DNA of 64,000 bases from Onthophagus taurus (lineage: Eukaryota; Arthropoda; Insecta; Coleoptera; Scarabaeidae). Position numbers and translations under genes: made by a program. The stretch is taken from NCBI RefSeq assembly GCF_036711975.1, contig NC_091971.1, forward strand, positions 69,501-133,500. Direction: 5' to 3'. Below are positions 11,121 through 24,028 of this stretch, in pieces; the first letter of the stretch is position 1, and the number at the start of each line of letters is the position of its first letter. The notes beneath the pieces were generated by a model. The model was not told where the DNA came from. It was given only the letters and a program-made list of their open reading frames with translations, and ran no database searches.

Positions 11121-11199
11121 GCTCTATTACTAATACAAGTTAAATAAGATTTTTTAAAAATCATGTGTATTTTGAAACTGTGTACCTTTAAATCGTGCA

Positions 11200-14100
11200 A
11201 TATTTTTTTTTAATTACTATTATTTAATTTTATCTTTGTTAATTAATTTTAAGCGGATGTTGTTTTTCCATAAATTCCTAAATAAAAAAAGTTAGATAAA
11301 TTTATATTTTCCTTTGCTCGCATTAATTTAATAAAAAAAAAACCCTTACGAAACTTTCGCCCACTTTAAGAATTAAAGTTATGTCCTCGACGATCGAGTT
11401 ACTGCTCGTTTCGTTTTCTTAAGGATAGTAAAACGCCCACGCCCAGTATAAAAACGTTACGTAATGTTTCGTGGCGAACGCCCTTTCAAAATAGATGCTT
11501 TGATTCGATAAAAACGATCCGGCTCGTACCTGGTTCTTTAAATCGAACTTAAAGATCACTATCGATACGAAAACGAACCTAAAACAGTACACTGTCTCTT
11601 AATACTTTCAATTTACATTGCACTTGATTGAATCAAAATCGATATCCAAACAAAAAACGTTAAATCTTTTTTTTAATAGGTATTTCACGTTTAGTATAGT
11701 TATTACACAACTTTGTAACAATTTTACAAGTGCAAAACGTTGGTTTCAAAACCATTTCATAACATTCCGGGCTTCGTTCCACTTCCTCTCGAGCGACGAC
11801 GTTAAGGATAAATCACGTCAATTTCTTTTTTTTCTTTCGCTTGCTTTTCAGTTACCTCCACCACCACTTTACCATTTCGTGCTATAATAGTTGACTTTTT
11901 AAAAATGAAACTTTTTAAAAGTTACGCCTCAAAGGTCGTTCTTAAAACGTCCTTGCCGTTGTTCTATCGTTAAGTTGAATCACTCACTTTTTTACGCTTT
12001 CTCGGCAAGAACAAACTTCGAAACGGTTTAATTGTTCTAAATCATTTGATGGTTTACTCATTCGAAGGACGTTTTCAATGGGAAATTGAAAAACATCGAT
12101 CTATTGACATAGTTTTTGAAATAATTTCCTTTTTTTGTTCTCATTTAAACCAATATGTAATTCTTAGAAATTTTACTATTTTTCGTTTGTGTTAAAGTGG
12201 GATTTGTGTTAAGGCTGTGATATTATACCAATTACGTTTAATTTTTTTGATTTCAAAGAAGGTTATATGATTCTCGTCCTCTAGTATCCCAGACGGTCAA
12301 TTTTATTGTGTTAAGATGTGTCTTTAACGGCAGTGTTGTGTTCTTGGCTTTTCTTAAAGATACATCAAAAAATGTTTTTGAATGATTCATATTTTCAGAA
12401 CTATTCCACGATCTCCTCGAGTCTACATCAAATTCTTGGATTACATATTGCATATGAGACGGAAATTTTTGTCTTTGATCCCACGAACGCTTTAGAATTA
12501 CTTGTTTGTGTTACCTCATTGCTAATTGCGGCAGTATGACCCATGGTCTGTATTAGGGAGAGCTTGTTTAACCTCCAAGTGTCACTTTCAAGTGTATTTA
12601 GTGTTTTTTAATAGCTATCAACAAGAACCGACACTGTTTATATTGATTTGTTCTTCTCCCTTCTATCCAGAGCTATCTTACTATCTATGTCAGTGGAAAA
12701 GATTTCTATTTGGAATGGTTGTGTGGTACATAGTTAGATTGTAAGCTTAACTAACAGCTTTTAGTAGTAAAGTTTAGTTCCCCAATAAATTGCGCCAAAT
12801 AAACGCCATAAAAAAAAGTTTATTAATACCAATTTTGAAAAAATCATATCTCAATAAATAATTGAGATATTGTGATTGAGTGATTGTGATCAATTAGATC
12901 TTCTGGCAAAAAAATAAAGAATGACGAAAGAATGAGAGAAATAAAGAATACTTTGTTGTATATAATGAATTAGGTGTTATGGAAATGTTACGAATACATT
13001 TTTAAACATTTCGGGAAAATTAATATATTCAGAAGATTTGAAAAAAGATTGTGGAAAAAATAAGAAATGAGGAAACTTATTTAATAAGATTTTTTTTAGA
13101 TAAAGGAAATAACGTGTAATGTATACCAAGATCGTTTCGTTTTTCGATCAAATCGGTCGAAGAGAAGTGAATGACGCCCCCATTTACAAATTCCGAACGT
13201 GCAAAGAACTCCGATGGCATACAAAATAACGCAGAAGGGTGTGGTCAACTTACGGCACATACACAGAAAGACAGAGAGTAAACGAAACCAAACCGAACCA
13301 AGACATTATACAATAATAGCACTGACCGTACACACTACATTCTAAAAAGATTTCAACTTTCACCAAGGTTCACTATTCACATTTATTAAAAACAAATCTC
13401 AAAAATAATCAAATTAAAATAAATTCAATTTAATCACGATTATTGAATTACCTTTTTATTTTGGTAATTTTATTTTTAATTGATAACTCAAAAACTATTT
13501 ATTTTAAATTAATTGAACACAAAATTGAGATTTTTTTTATAGATTTAGTTTGGAAAGCAATGTTGAACCAGCGTTTTAGTATTTATTGGGCCGTTTTTGA
13601 ACGTGTACACAACATAGAGTGTGTGCTCCATTTAAGATTACGTAAGGTATTATTTATTTTCAGGTGCTCGTAGGTATATGCCGGGGTTAAAAATCGCGTG
13701 ATTAATAGATCAAACCGGATAGATAAAACCAAAGATATAACGAACATAATAATAAATTCAATCATTAATCTCGAATTAACCGAAATAAATTCATTTAAAA
13801 ACTGTAGACGTTTAAACAATTTTAGAATATATAAAACGGTTGAATAATTCTGAAACTTGAACTCGATCTACGCTCGACTGCTGATGTATACGATAATTAA
13901 TTCACTTATTATAATGTCCATGGAGAAAAGAAACCCCTACATGACAACTTCTTAACAAATTATTGAACATAAATTGAGTTCATTGTCAATGTTAGTATTT
14001 AACTTGAACTTGATTTTAAATTAAAATGTTGAAAAAGAAAGGATTAATTTATAACTAAAGTTTTTTAATAAAACAATAAAGTTTCAATACAAAAAGGGTT

Positions 14101-14370
14101 GGGTTTAAAGCTATAATCTCGATTGGAACTAAGTGGCTAATAATGCATCGATTTTGAGTTGGTACTATGAGGTCGTTCCAGCAATTTGCAAGTAATCAAG
14201 TAAAAGATGCTTTTACATAACCGTTCGAAAATAGAATCAACTGTGTCATCTATAATTTGAATGCAAGTTTCGATATACAATGGGGAAATTGCAAAACTAT
14301 ACTTAAATTTAGATAGTAACTTTTTTTCACATAAATCTTTTATTATGATGATATATCGTTCATACCAAAT
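11200..14370. other. Intergenic, no gene supported; two TATA-like islands
   Basis: A 3-kb gap inside the cuticle cluster. Short GC-richer islands hold TATA-like motifs at 11447-11454 (TATAAAAA) and 13828-13836 (TATATAAAA), but neither is followed by a signal peptide or an RR-2 exon. Frames at 12253-12453 and 12318-12744 show no recognisable domain. These may be decayed remains of lost cluster members or ordinary non-coding DNA. Confidence 0.35.
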
Positions 14371-14685
14371 ATGATTATCTCAACCTTTTCAATTGCAAAC
14401 GAATTGAGAAATGCAAGAACGAACTCAGGATTGACCTTGCCTCCGTTTGAGTTACTCGAGGGGCACACACTAAGCATGACCCGGGCTTTATGTATGTATT
14501 AGTAAACGTGCACGAACGCGCACTTTCGATTTGAGCAGCCGAGGCCCCATTTTTTTTATAAAAACCCGGACGGGAACGAACTAGAATGAAGAAAGACAAA
14601 AAAACCGTATCACAGATACTTACCGACACGTCCACGTCTTCAGGAACGGGAGGCGTTCCCCAACCATCACACACTTTTCAGTCTG

Positions 14686-14694
14686 TATATAAAG
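14686..14694 (+). promoter_or_regulatory. TATA box of the gene at 14767
   Basis: TATATAAAG is 32 nt upstream of a TTCAGTC initiator (A at 14718). The 300 bp upstream are unusually GC-rich and may hold enhancer elements. Confidence 0.75.
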
Positions 14695-14766
14695 ACCGTA
14701 ACGTTCTTTGAAGCTTCAGTCGAACTTTAACAGCAAAACAATCTGTCAACCTATTCTTTAATAAAT

Positions 14767-15432
14767 ATGATTGCAAAGGTAAATACAAATTTTGCGTTTC
14801 TAAAATTATCAATTATTAATATATTTTGTTAAAGATTTTGGCGTTAGCTACTTTTGTAGCTGTCACAAATGGTGGATATCTTGGTGGACATCTTGGTGGA
14901 CCAGCTTTTGCCGCAGCACCAGTTTTAGGACATGGCTTAAGTTTAGGACATGCTGCTTATGCTGCACCAGCTTACGCAGCGCCAGCTTATGCAGCACCCG
15001 CTGTTTATAAAGCAGCCCCAGCTATTGTTAAAGCAGCACCAGCAGTTGACTATGTGGTTAGTATCCTAAATAAAACCTAATTCATCAAACTAATTTGATT
15101 ATTCCTTTTAGGCTTATCCAAAATATGAATTTAACTATGGTGTAGCTGATGGTCATACTGGCGATCAAAAATCACAACATGAAGTTCGTGATGGAGATGT
15201 AGTGAAAGGATCATATTCTCTTCACGAAGCTGATGGAACAGTTAGAACTGTTCATTACACCGCTGATGATCATAACGGTTTTAACGCTGTTGTTACAAGG
15301 TCTGGACATGCAGCTCATCCTGCTACACCAATTGTGGCAGCTCCTGCTAAAGCTGTTTACGCAGCTCCAGCTCCAGTATTACACGCTGCCCCAGCATTAG
15401 CTTATGGTGGTTACCTAGGGTACAAACACTAA
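14767..15432 (+). CDS. RR-2 cuticular protein, Ala/Pro-rich (AAPA repeats)
   Basis: Exons 14767-14778, 14835-15056 and 15112-15432 encode 184 residues. The signal peptide reads [17 protein letters not shown]. Exon 2 carries GYLGGHLGG and then repeated [11 protein letters not shown] and KAAPA motifs typical of hard-cuticle proteins. The RR-2 domain starts at residue 79 ([53 protein letters not shown]) and is close to consensus. A second AAPA block follows. The donor at 15057 was chosen (GTG|gttagt); TAT|gtggtt three bases upstream is a less likely alternative. Secreted chitin-binding structural protein. Confidence 0.93.
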
Positions 15433-16080
15433 AAAAATCTTAACTGCGATATTACGACCACGAAAAAATTAGATTTTTCTTATTTTTTCGAAAAGTAACA
15501 TTTTCAAAAAATGAGAAAAATCAGAACGACCAGAAAGGTTTTTGAATCGATTTTTTCTTGTACTATTTATTCATCCGGTTACGGTTACTTTATTATTATT
15601 ATTTTTTTCGATCGAAAAGTTTTCTGGTCGATCTTTTTTTATTGCGGTACTGATCGACTAAATGCCATGCCAAAACTTTTTTATCGTATCAACTTGATTC
15701 GATCATTTTTCGCCTGACTCGTGTAAATGTCCCAAACGTTTTTTTGCGAATCTGTATTATTTTTTTTTCAATTACCTTTTAATTATAAGTAATTGATATC
15801 GTGTTTATTTTTTTGTATTACGTATTTATGTATATTATATGATATGCAAGTTTTTAAAAATAATTTTATCATTTTTTTGTACATATAACTCTTCTCTTTT
15901 TTTTTGTAGTTCGTACGAATTATTTTTTTAATGACGCAGTATTTTCCATGTTCTCTTCGCGTATACTTTATACTATGTATTTTGTACTGTTTTTTAAGTA
16001 AATATATGCATCATCTTTGTCATCAAGAATATTAGTTTTATTAATTTTTTAGAATTTTTATCAGAAATCTTTTCTTTTGA
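15433..16080. other. 3' flank of the gene at 14767
   Basis: T-rich untranslated or intergenic DNA, no gene seen. The open frame at 15511-15717 has no domain and lies in the likely 3' UTR. Confidence 0.5.
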
Positions 16081-16084
16081 AGGC

Positions 16085-17105
16085 TATCAACTGTCAAAAG
16101 AATATAAAAATTTCTTACTTTCTTTCTTACCCATATGATTTCAGCTTTTCAATAATCTTACACCATACTTTCCTTCTAGATGTCTTAGAAGCTTTCTTCA
16201 GTTTTTTTCTAGTTCTGTTATATTTATTTTTGAGATGTAGCTGATGAGAGTCCCTCATTTCTGCTACCTCCTCTTTTCACTAGCTATAACTTTCCACCTT
16301 TTTCTCTTAATGAGTGATTTTTTTTCTTGCGACTAGTGTTCTAACATGATAAAAATGTTCTGGTGGTAACTTGACTTCTCATCTGCTCTTAAGTGTTCTA
16401 GATAATGTAATGGATAGTTTTCACAGCTTTTTATTGTCGAATGCCAAGAAAAATATAGCACACATAATATAACATACTATTTTCTATCTTCTGTCTAACA
16501 TGACTCTGCCTTTTGTTGTGTCCAACTCTTCTCCGCTTCACTCGATTTAGAATTAGTATCTTCAGCTAATTAAATGTAATGGTCTGATACTATCATGTGA
16601 TTTTGGAATTTTACATCTGTTTCGTATTTAATCTTCACTATCAGTTTTACTGTAAATTTATAGATAGTACAGATAGCGCGTATACACTATCTACTAATAA
16701 TTCTTTCAAGATAGAGTAATCCTCGGGTATCACAGAAATAGCCGATCCATAAGAAGCATATCTAGCCAGTTGAATTGGATAACCCAAAATCGACAATGTT
16801 ATTCAAAACTGGAAGGTGGACTATCAACATTGGGAGTTGATCTCTTCCGGTCCGGGTAGTGCAGACTTTTCTTTGAAAAGACACCTACTGCAGTCTCATC
16901 CCATCTATAGTAAAAAGCTCGATGGGAGATGGAGTTAATCAGCTTTGAAGATGTATTAAAAGTTAGCGGTACAAACGGTTCAGGGAAAACCGGTGACTTC
17001 TTAGCCGTCCGTTTCGCCAGCCTGTCCGCATGCTTCCGCCACTTTATCGTGACGTTCTTATAAACATTAGCCTCCTGAAGTGATTGCCGACAGAACTTCA
17101 TCGAC
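16085..17105 (-). mobile_element. LINE debris: endonuclease-end and RNase H-like fragments
   Basis: On the minus strand, about 16620-16560 contains MIVSDHYI followed by EDTNSKSSEAEKSW, like the end of an AP-endonuclease domain. About 16230-16100 has KLKKASKTSRRKVWCKII, like the segment before a LINE reverse transcriptase. Separately, the 16799-17101 minus frame includes ADRLAKRTAKKSPVFPEPF, resembling the end of the RNase H domain of R1/LOA-like LINEs. The two parts are in the wrong order for one element, so at least two fragments or a rearrangement are present. Many breaks; old. Confidence 0.4.
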
Positions 17106-17339
17106 GATGATTAGTTCGATGCCTACTAAACGTTAGCACAGCCCGCCTGCTATCAGTGTGAGATCAGGAAGTGCTGTCCAGAGTAATTTGACAGAACCGC
17201 ACCCAATCGATCTACCACACACACCAGTCATAAGGAAGCATATCTGATTGGATGTAATGGCCCTGCTGACCCCAAAAAGCCTTGAATGAGCCGTAAGACT
17301 TGGCCGTTTAATGTTTTTTAAAACACATTGATAGCTAAC

Positions 17340-17770
17340 TGTAGATCAGTAGAGCAGCGACAAATCAAGGTTTCGGATGGCGGATGCCAAACCCAAACTC
17401 TGGAGAACGTCTCCCGCCCGAATACATTGCACTAACAGTAAAGTTTGACGAAGGTGGGATTATGGTCTGGGGGGATTACTTCTGTGCATGGATTCGAACC
17501 CTTAATCCCAATGGTATTTATTAAGGATTTATCTTTTTATACGACATTGACAATGCAATGTTGAAGGAGAGTTGCAATCTTTTATACAAAAATCGATTCT
17601 AGGTATCCAAATATTCTCTAGATACCCAGATATCAAACAATTATAAGCTCGATTAACTTCTGACTGTATGCTTCCATTGGTGTAGGTGATGCCGGGTTTT
17701 TGATGGCAAAAGCCGAAAAACCTCCATGGCATCATGATGACATGTCTGTATATAATATTAAGATGTCACA
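17340..17770 (+). mobile_element. Tc1-like DNA transposon remnant (transposase C-terminal part)
   Basis: The + strand encodes PPEYIALTVKFDEGGIMVWG, matching the 'TVK-GGG-VMVWG' motif of Tc1 transposases. A degraded continuation follows, in which DIDNAM resembles the catalytic 'QQDNAP' aspartate block and DTQISNN the 'SPDLNPIE' block, with several stops. Terminal inverted repeats were not found, so it is an old fragment. Confidence 0.55.
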
Positions 17771-19595
17771 TTCAAAAAATTACATAAATTGTTTAAAGCA
17801 TCATTTTAAAACTTTAATTTCCACTCTGTATATACAATGACTTATCAGAAATGATCTTTAAACTATTAAATAATCGAATCTGGTACCAGAAAACGTTGCG
17901 GGTGAAGCGAACCGTAAAGCTTCATTATAGCACAGAGTTTTCTGGACCGTTATGGTTAAGTTTCGTTACGTAACGCACTTTGTTGGTGTGGTTTAAATGA
18001 AAAGATATGCGTGTATATTCCCGACCATTCAGAACAAATTGAAATCGGCGTCGTCGGGGGTGAAGCGGACGAATGACGCATTTACAGCGGCGATGAAACC
18101 AAAGAGAGAGAGAGAGAGAGAGATAAAAGTTTGTGAAAAGTGAAGTTGTCTAGTTTAATGCGTCCTTAACGCCAAAGCCGCATACTAATTAGTCCTTTGG
18201 CTTGACTTTCGTGTGCGGTGCGAAATGGTGCATGAAACTTGAACGACTGGAGAACAATACTTAATGGTCGTCGTCGAGGACATAAATTTAATCCGACTTT
18301 AAATTTAAAGTTTCCCCGTTGTGTAATTTCGTAAAGGTAATAAATTAAAGAATTGTTGAAATTAAAAAAAAAATAGTAAAAAGAGAGAACTATGAGTTTG
18401 CTTACGTAACGTTATTGTTTAGGTTGGTAATTCCCACAGTTGAACCGGGATTGTTAAATGTAGTGCAAAAGAACCGGATGAAAGATATATTACTTTGATG
18501 CTGGGGAGTTGAGGTCGCGTTAAGAAAGGTCATAGAGATTGGTTTACACATCGAATGGGAAAAATCTAGTTAATCACGAATCGGAATTGGATAAGTGAAA
18601 AAAACGTTTTTTTTTCGCTTAGTTGGCAATGGTGTAACAAGAAAACACCTAATTTAGGTTTGTAAACCGAAATGCCAACGTGATTTAACGACCACTTGCC
18701 GCAAACTTAAGTGTTGTGAAAAATGGGAGTAATTTAATTTTCCCGGTTTTTGAGGTTTACTACGGTTGTACTTTGTTACAATTTATTATCCCCATTACAA
18801 CTACATAATAATATGTTGTAATGCAAATTAGATAATATACAACACTTTCACCATATACACGCTACATCTTATGGTTAATTATTATTTTTAATAAAAAAAT
18901 ATAGAACATGAAGACGATATAAAGAGATATTATTTGTATATATAGAATGAAACGATATAATATCGTTTATGTTCAGGAAATAATCGATTTAATCGAAACG
19001 TACGACGAAATATTTCGAAATCATTCGACATTTTCGAGATTGGCCATAATTGCTTACATAGTCCAGACTGGAATAGTACTACAATGTGAATAGAAGTCGA
19101 GCGATCGAGGAAGGAAAAATGACGCTGCAAGGACGGCGATCTTTATTCTTGAGGAGATAATTATTGGTCATGGTTTCGACAGAACGACAAAGTTTGTTGA
19201 AATCACGATCGTATCCGGTATCTTTTTGAAATATCTGAAGAAAGTTTTTTTTTTAAATAAACATTTAAAGTGAACCTTGAATTATATATAACATTTTAGA
19301 TATTTTGAGACCATTTTAATTTTTTAATTCTAAGCATTTTTTTCGATTGCAACACACAGGAAAACAAACTTCCAACTACTTCGTACTGCGCATACAAAAC
19401 TCTAATAGATCAGTGTTGACGGATAAAAAAAACTGTGTAAGTATTGCCCCGACGTACTTGGTCCACATTATTCTGACCGGTACAAGCTGCATACTTTCAA
19501 ATTATACACGCCAGGCAATAGCAACAGCCTTTGTGCTCGACAAATACCGGGTGGTGGGCATCGATTTTTTTCAAAACCCCGAACACGTGGAGTCC
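17771..19595. other. Intergenic; (AG)n microsatellite at 18103-18122
   Basis: No supported gene. It contains a perfect (AG)10 run at 18103-18122 and a small palindrome (AAACGATATAATATCGTTT) near 18950. The open frame at 19347-19610 has no domain and overlaps the promoter of the next cuticle gene. Confidence 0.45.
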
Positions 19596-19603
19596 TTTTC
19601 AAC

Positions 19604-19611
19604 TATATAAG
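19604..19611 (+). promoter_or_regulatory. TATA box of the gene at 19701
   Basis: TATATAAG is followed 32 nt later by a GTCAGTAC initiator (A at 19636). Confidence 0.75.
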
Positions 19612-19700
19612 AGCAACAAAATACTATAGGAAGTCAGTACAGTTCAACTCTACTTGTGTGCTTTACAGTGTATAAAATACAAATCAACAAAAAAATAATC

Positions 19701-20654
19701 ATGATCTCGAAGGTATGATGAGTAATCATGATTTTATGTTGATTCAAATTTAAATTAACATTCAATAATGTCATTTAAGATAGTAATTATAACTCACGTA
19801 TTTGATGACTCTCCAATATTATTAAAACCCTTGGATGATTACTTGATTTATAACTTAACTTTTTATTTTATTTAGGTATTAGTATTGGTTGCTATTGTAG
19901 CATCAACAAAAGCTGGTTATATTGGAGGAGGAGCATCATACGCAGCAAATAATTTAGTATCTCTAGGTGGTCATGCATCGGTGGTAGGATATGGTGCAGG
20001 AGGATATGGTGGACATGGTGGATTTGGTGGATACGGTGGACACGGAGCAGTGTATGCAGCTCCAGCTGTTGTAGCAGCGCCTGTGGTTGCCGCAGCCCCA
20101 ATTGCGAAAGAAGTTGATTACTATGTAAGTAAATTTTTAATTTTAACGTTATAGTGTTTATAGACAAAACTATTTTCCGGTTCCTAAGGAATTTCTAAAA
20201 GAGAAACCAAGTAATTTTACAATGACATAAGTACAACAGGCTACACGTACGCGGTTACGCTAATATACGACGAACGCACGTCCGTTTACCGTTGTTGTTT
20301 ATTTACAATACTCAGCGCGGACATGCGTGAAGTTTCCTTTTTGTATGTTTCATTAAAAGAAATTCTATTATCTTTTAGGCTTATCCTAAATATGGTTTTA
20401 ATTATGGTGTATCCGATGGACACACTGGCGATCAAAAAAGCCAAGAAGAACACAGAGATGGTGATGTTGTAAAAGGATCTTACTCCCTCCACGAAGCTGA
20501 TGGAACGATTAGAACCGTTCATTACACCGCTGATGATCATAACGGATTTAATGCAGTTGTCACCAGATCTGGGCATGCTGTCCATCCCGCTACCGTTCCA
20601 GCTGCGAAATTCGTCGCGGCTCCAATCGCTTTAGGGGGTTACCTCAAACACTAA
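19701..20654 (+). CDS. RR-2 cuticular protein, Gly/Tyr and Ala/Pro-rich
   Basis: Exons 19701-19712, 19876-20124 and 20379-20654 give 178 residues. Signal peptide [18 protein letters not shown]. Exon 2 has a [15 protein letters not shown] stretch and then [15 protein letters not shown]. The RR-2 domain from residue 88 ([53 protein letters not shown]) is canonical apart from KYGF for KYEF. Its nearest relative in the window is the gene at 14767: the exon structure and the [19 protein letters not shown] stretch are shared. Intron 2 (254 bp) has a GC-rich patch at about 20240-20290 of unknown meaning. Polyadenylation signal 20986-20991. Confidence 0.93.
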
Positions 20655-20999
20655 AAACGTCTTAAAGAAACGATAACCCAACTTGCTCATCTTGTTGTAA
20701 ATACCTCTTTTTTCCTCATCTTTTTTCATCTCTATCTTTAACTATCTTTTGTATCTAAATCTCAAAGCCACCCACATTGTCTTCATACGCCGACGTGCAC
20801 CGATTCATTACAACGATTTTTTAACCACGATTATTATCCGCTTTTGGCGGATAGCGCCATATTTATTATTTTTATTTTTTTTAATTATTAATAATGTGAC
20901 GTACTTTGTTTTTTTGTACACTTGAGGCGACTTTGCGCGCTTTTGTATAGGTTGTAGATTGTATTTTTGTGTTGTAACCCAAAGAAATAAAGCGCTTTT

Positions 21000-22490
21000 G
21001 TAAAGGCAATTTTTCTTTTAATTACCTAAAGTTTCATTTAAATACTTTCAATACATTTTTGACTTATATTTTTGTTTATAAATAAAAACATGGAAACGTC
21101 TATTTTTTTTCGTAAATAATTTGCAATGTTTCCAAATTTCATTACATACTTTGTATATTGTTTCATTATTACAATCTACCTTTTAATACGAGACAAACTA
21201 TATGTAACACTTAAGAATTGATGTAGACAGATAGTACAATATTTATTGTTTTTAACATTTATAATAGTTGCCCTGTACGATTTTTTATCATTAGATAGTT
21301 TTTTCAATTTCGGTCGTATAATGACTTCTACTACTTTAAAGCAATCACGATTCCTTCTCGAGATCACTTGAGATGATGTTAAGTCAATGCTTGATGTTGT
21401 TGGCAAATCCGTATACATTTTGCATAGGTTTTCTGATCCACTTTCCAGCATGACTTTGACACGTTTTGAAAAACTTCAGATGATCATTTTATTGATAGTA
21501 GAGATATTTTTCAGCTGGAAACATCGATATAACTGTATAGTACTTTCTAGCATATAAGTCGTAACTCCATCACGTTGATAACTTTATTAGATATAGTTGA
21601 ACTTATATTGAACGGTATTTATACAGGTGTTTTATTTAAAAATCCAAACTGACTTAAAATATTGAAAAAACGGTAAATCTGGAAACATTGTTCATGTCAA
21701 GTTTAGAATCTTACCTCAACTTAGCATTAAATTAGGAAATTCCAAACTTTTGCTCCACTCTGTACATTATTAATTGATAAAAAAAAAATCTCATTGTAGT
21801 TACAAAGACATTAAGATTATTAATTTTAAAATATTTAGAGTTATTTTAAAGATGTGTAACGTTGAAAAAGTATAGTAAATCATGTCATCATGCATCTTTT
21901 GAAAGTACCTACGTTGTAATAATTATTAACACGTTGACTGCCATTTACGACGTACTTTGCATTCAATTTGTTGCGTAAAACTGTTGAGAAGAAGAAAATT
22001 ATTAGTTCTTTGCTAATAATTTTCTTACATTTGTAATACTTAACCAATATTAATAAAAATTTTAAAGCCAATAAAAAAATTACCATTAATTACTTATTTT
22101 TATTACTAGAGTTGCAAAAGAAAACTTCCCACAGTGTCAATTAAAAATCGGGCAACACACCCGAAGTTTTTTCGCGTGAAATTTTATTAAGAAACTGTTT
22201 TTAATTTACTTAATTTTGGGTCGAATGATTTTCGAAGGAATCAAAATCAATATAATTAATGTTATAGCAGTATTATTTAATAATAGTTAATATAAATATT
22301 ATTTGCTGTTTATGAAACGTGTATTCGCCGATGTGAATAATCACCTAATGGGTAGTTCTAATTCGAATAAGACGAGCATGGTTACGCAGTATTGCGCGTT
22401 TCTCACACACAATCGCAACACCCAAGTCATTGTCTTAACATTATTATGTTAGTTTATGGATTTTGTGGGATAAATTTCTTCGTTACGTCA
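21000..22490. other. Intergenic, no gene seen
   Basis: AT-rich spacer between the genes at 19701 and 22563. The frames at 21176-21451 and 21880-22086 (-) show no domain, signal peptide or splice context and are treated as chance. Confidence 0.45.
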
Positions 22491-22494
22491 GTTC

Positions 22495-22502
22495 TATAAA
22501 AG
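22495..22502 (+). promoter_or_regulatory. TATA box of the gene at 22563
   Basis: TATAAAAG lies 33 nt before a CATCAGTC initiator (A at 22528). Confidence 0.75.
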
Positions 22503-22562
22503 GGAGAATGAAAATTTTTAAGGCATCAGTCTTCGTTGGTGATCCAGTGAATTAACATCATC

Positions 22563-23359
22563 ATGAATTATTTACAGGTATCAAAAATTCCAAATTAGCA
22601 TCAATCAAAAAATAAATCCAATTCATTTTTTTTTTATTTTTTAGTTGAGCATTTTAATTTTTACTTTATCAAGTACTTCAGCGGGACATGTAGGACATCT
22701 AGGTCATTTTGGTGGTTTATCTTCGTCGTATGCTTCGGCAAATTTGGGAGGTCAAAGTTATAACACCATAACTCATGGGGGAAGTGCTGTTACTGAAGTT
22801 CATGCGATTCATGGAACCGCACACGGAGGATTAGACGCCCACACAGGTGTTATTCATCAATCTCCAGTGGTATATGCTATTAATTACGGAGGTCATCATC
22901 ATCTTGGAGGTGGACTAATCTCAAATAGCATTGTTGGAGCTCATGGTGTTCATGCGTCAGTTCCTATTCATCAAATTCATTCAGGATTTGGAATAGGATA
23001 TGGTCATCAACATGAAGAAAAAGTACAAATACAAAAAATATTATGTTATACGTAATATAATTGTTTTAATTAATTATTTTTAGGCTTATCCAAAATATGA
23101 ATTTGATTACGGCGTTGCTGATGCTCACACTGGTGATAAAAAGACTCAACATGAAGTTCGAGATGGCGATATCGTAAAAGGTTCTTATTCTGTTGTTGAA
23201 CCTGATGGTTCGACCCGAACTGTGCATTACACAGCTGATGATAAGAATGGTTTTAATGCTGTAGTAACAAAATCTGGTCATCCAGCCACTGTTGGTCATC
23301 CCGGTCATGTTGTGGGACACGGACAATTAATCGCTCACGTTCATCATCATGGATATTAA
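22563..23359 (+). CDS. RR-2 cuticular protein, His/Gly-rich
   Basis: Exons 22563-22577, 22645-23022 and 23084-23359 encode 222 residues. The first exon has five codons (MNYLQ) instead of the usual four. Signal peptide [19 protein letters not shown]. Exon 2 is rich in His, Gly and Ser ([21 protein letters not shown]). The RR-2 domain starts at residue 132 ([53 protein letters not shown]) and ends with a His-rich tail (HVHHHGY). Secreted chitin-binding protein; histidines are common sites of quinone cross-linking in sclerotised cuticle (family knowledge). Polyadenylation signal 23401-23406. Confidence 0.92.
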
Positions 23360-23406
23360 AGATACTTTTTTGTATATATTTTTGTATGATTTTTATCGAA
23401 AATAAA

Positions 23407-23960
23407 TAAATTTCTAACGATAAGATAAATTGTTGTAGATTGATGACTGTGTCACCTCTTAACTATGTCATTAGCACGGTTGAGTAGATCTCGACAAAGA
23501 AGTAATTTATTTTGTTTGGACGGGTTTTCGGATAATTCCAATTAACTTTCAAGGTGTTTTTTTTTTGAGGACGTCCTCTTATTAAGATTAAGTACTTTTG
23601 TTCGTCTTTATTAATTGAAAATTATTTACCGTGCAACCACTAACGTGCATGAAAAGTAAAAGCATCCGAAAAAAAAGCTTAAGCAATCTCTCGCAAGCGG
23701 CATGTTAGCGACACATTACGCCAAGAAAAGTTGACCCAGATTCCTTGACTTTGTTATAATATACTTTTTTAAAAAATAAAAAACTTGTACCACTAACACT
23801 TCCAAACAAATAACCACCACTATTACACCATACATTTTAGACATTATGACTTTCGAACTGGTTGACTAACGGGAAGGCGAAATGAATGACGATTGAGGTC
23901 TCTATGGGCGTTAAGATTTTTTTTTCTCTAACACAATATGTCGAGGCGAAGGTCTTACGA
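23407..23960. other. Spacer, no gene seen
   Basis: Intergenic DNA between two cuticle genes with no recognisable element. Confidence 0.45.
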
Positions 23961-23966
23961 TTGGGG

Positions 23967-23976
23967 TATATAAAAG
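23967..23976 (+). promoter_or_regulatory. TATA box of the gene at 24029
   Basis: TATATAAAAG, about 34 nt upstream of a TTCAGTT initiator (A at 24003). Confidence 0.75.
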
Positions 23977-24028
23977 AAACTGGAAACACTTTATAGTCAT
24001 TCAGTTACAAGTGATATTTCGTACAAAA

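Noticed and set aside
12253-12453. 66-codon minus frame
   Set aside because: Possible decayed element sequence, but no motif strong enough to name it.
14375-14674. 99-codon minus frame upstream of the gene at 14767
   Set aside because: It lies in the GC-richer promoter region, has no domain and no splice or start context.
15511-15717. 68-codon plus frame after the gene at 14767
   Set aside because: Located in a T-rich 3' flank, no domain.
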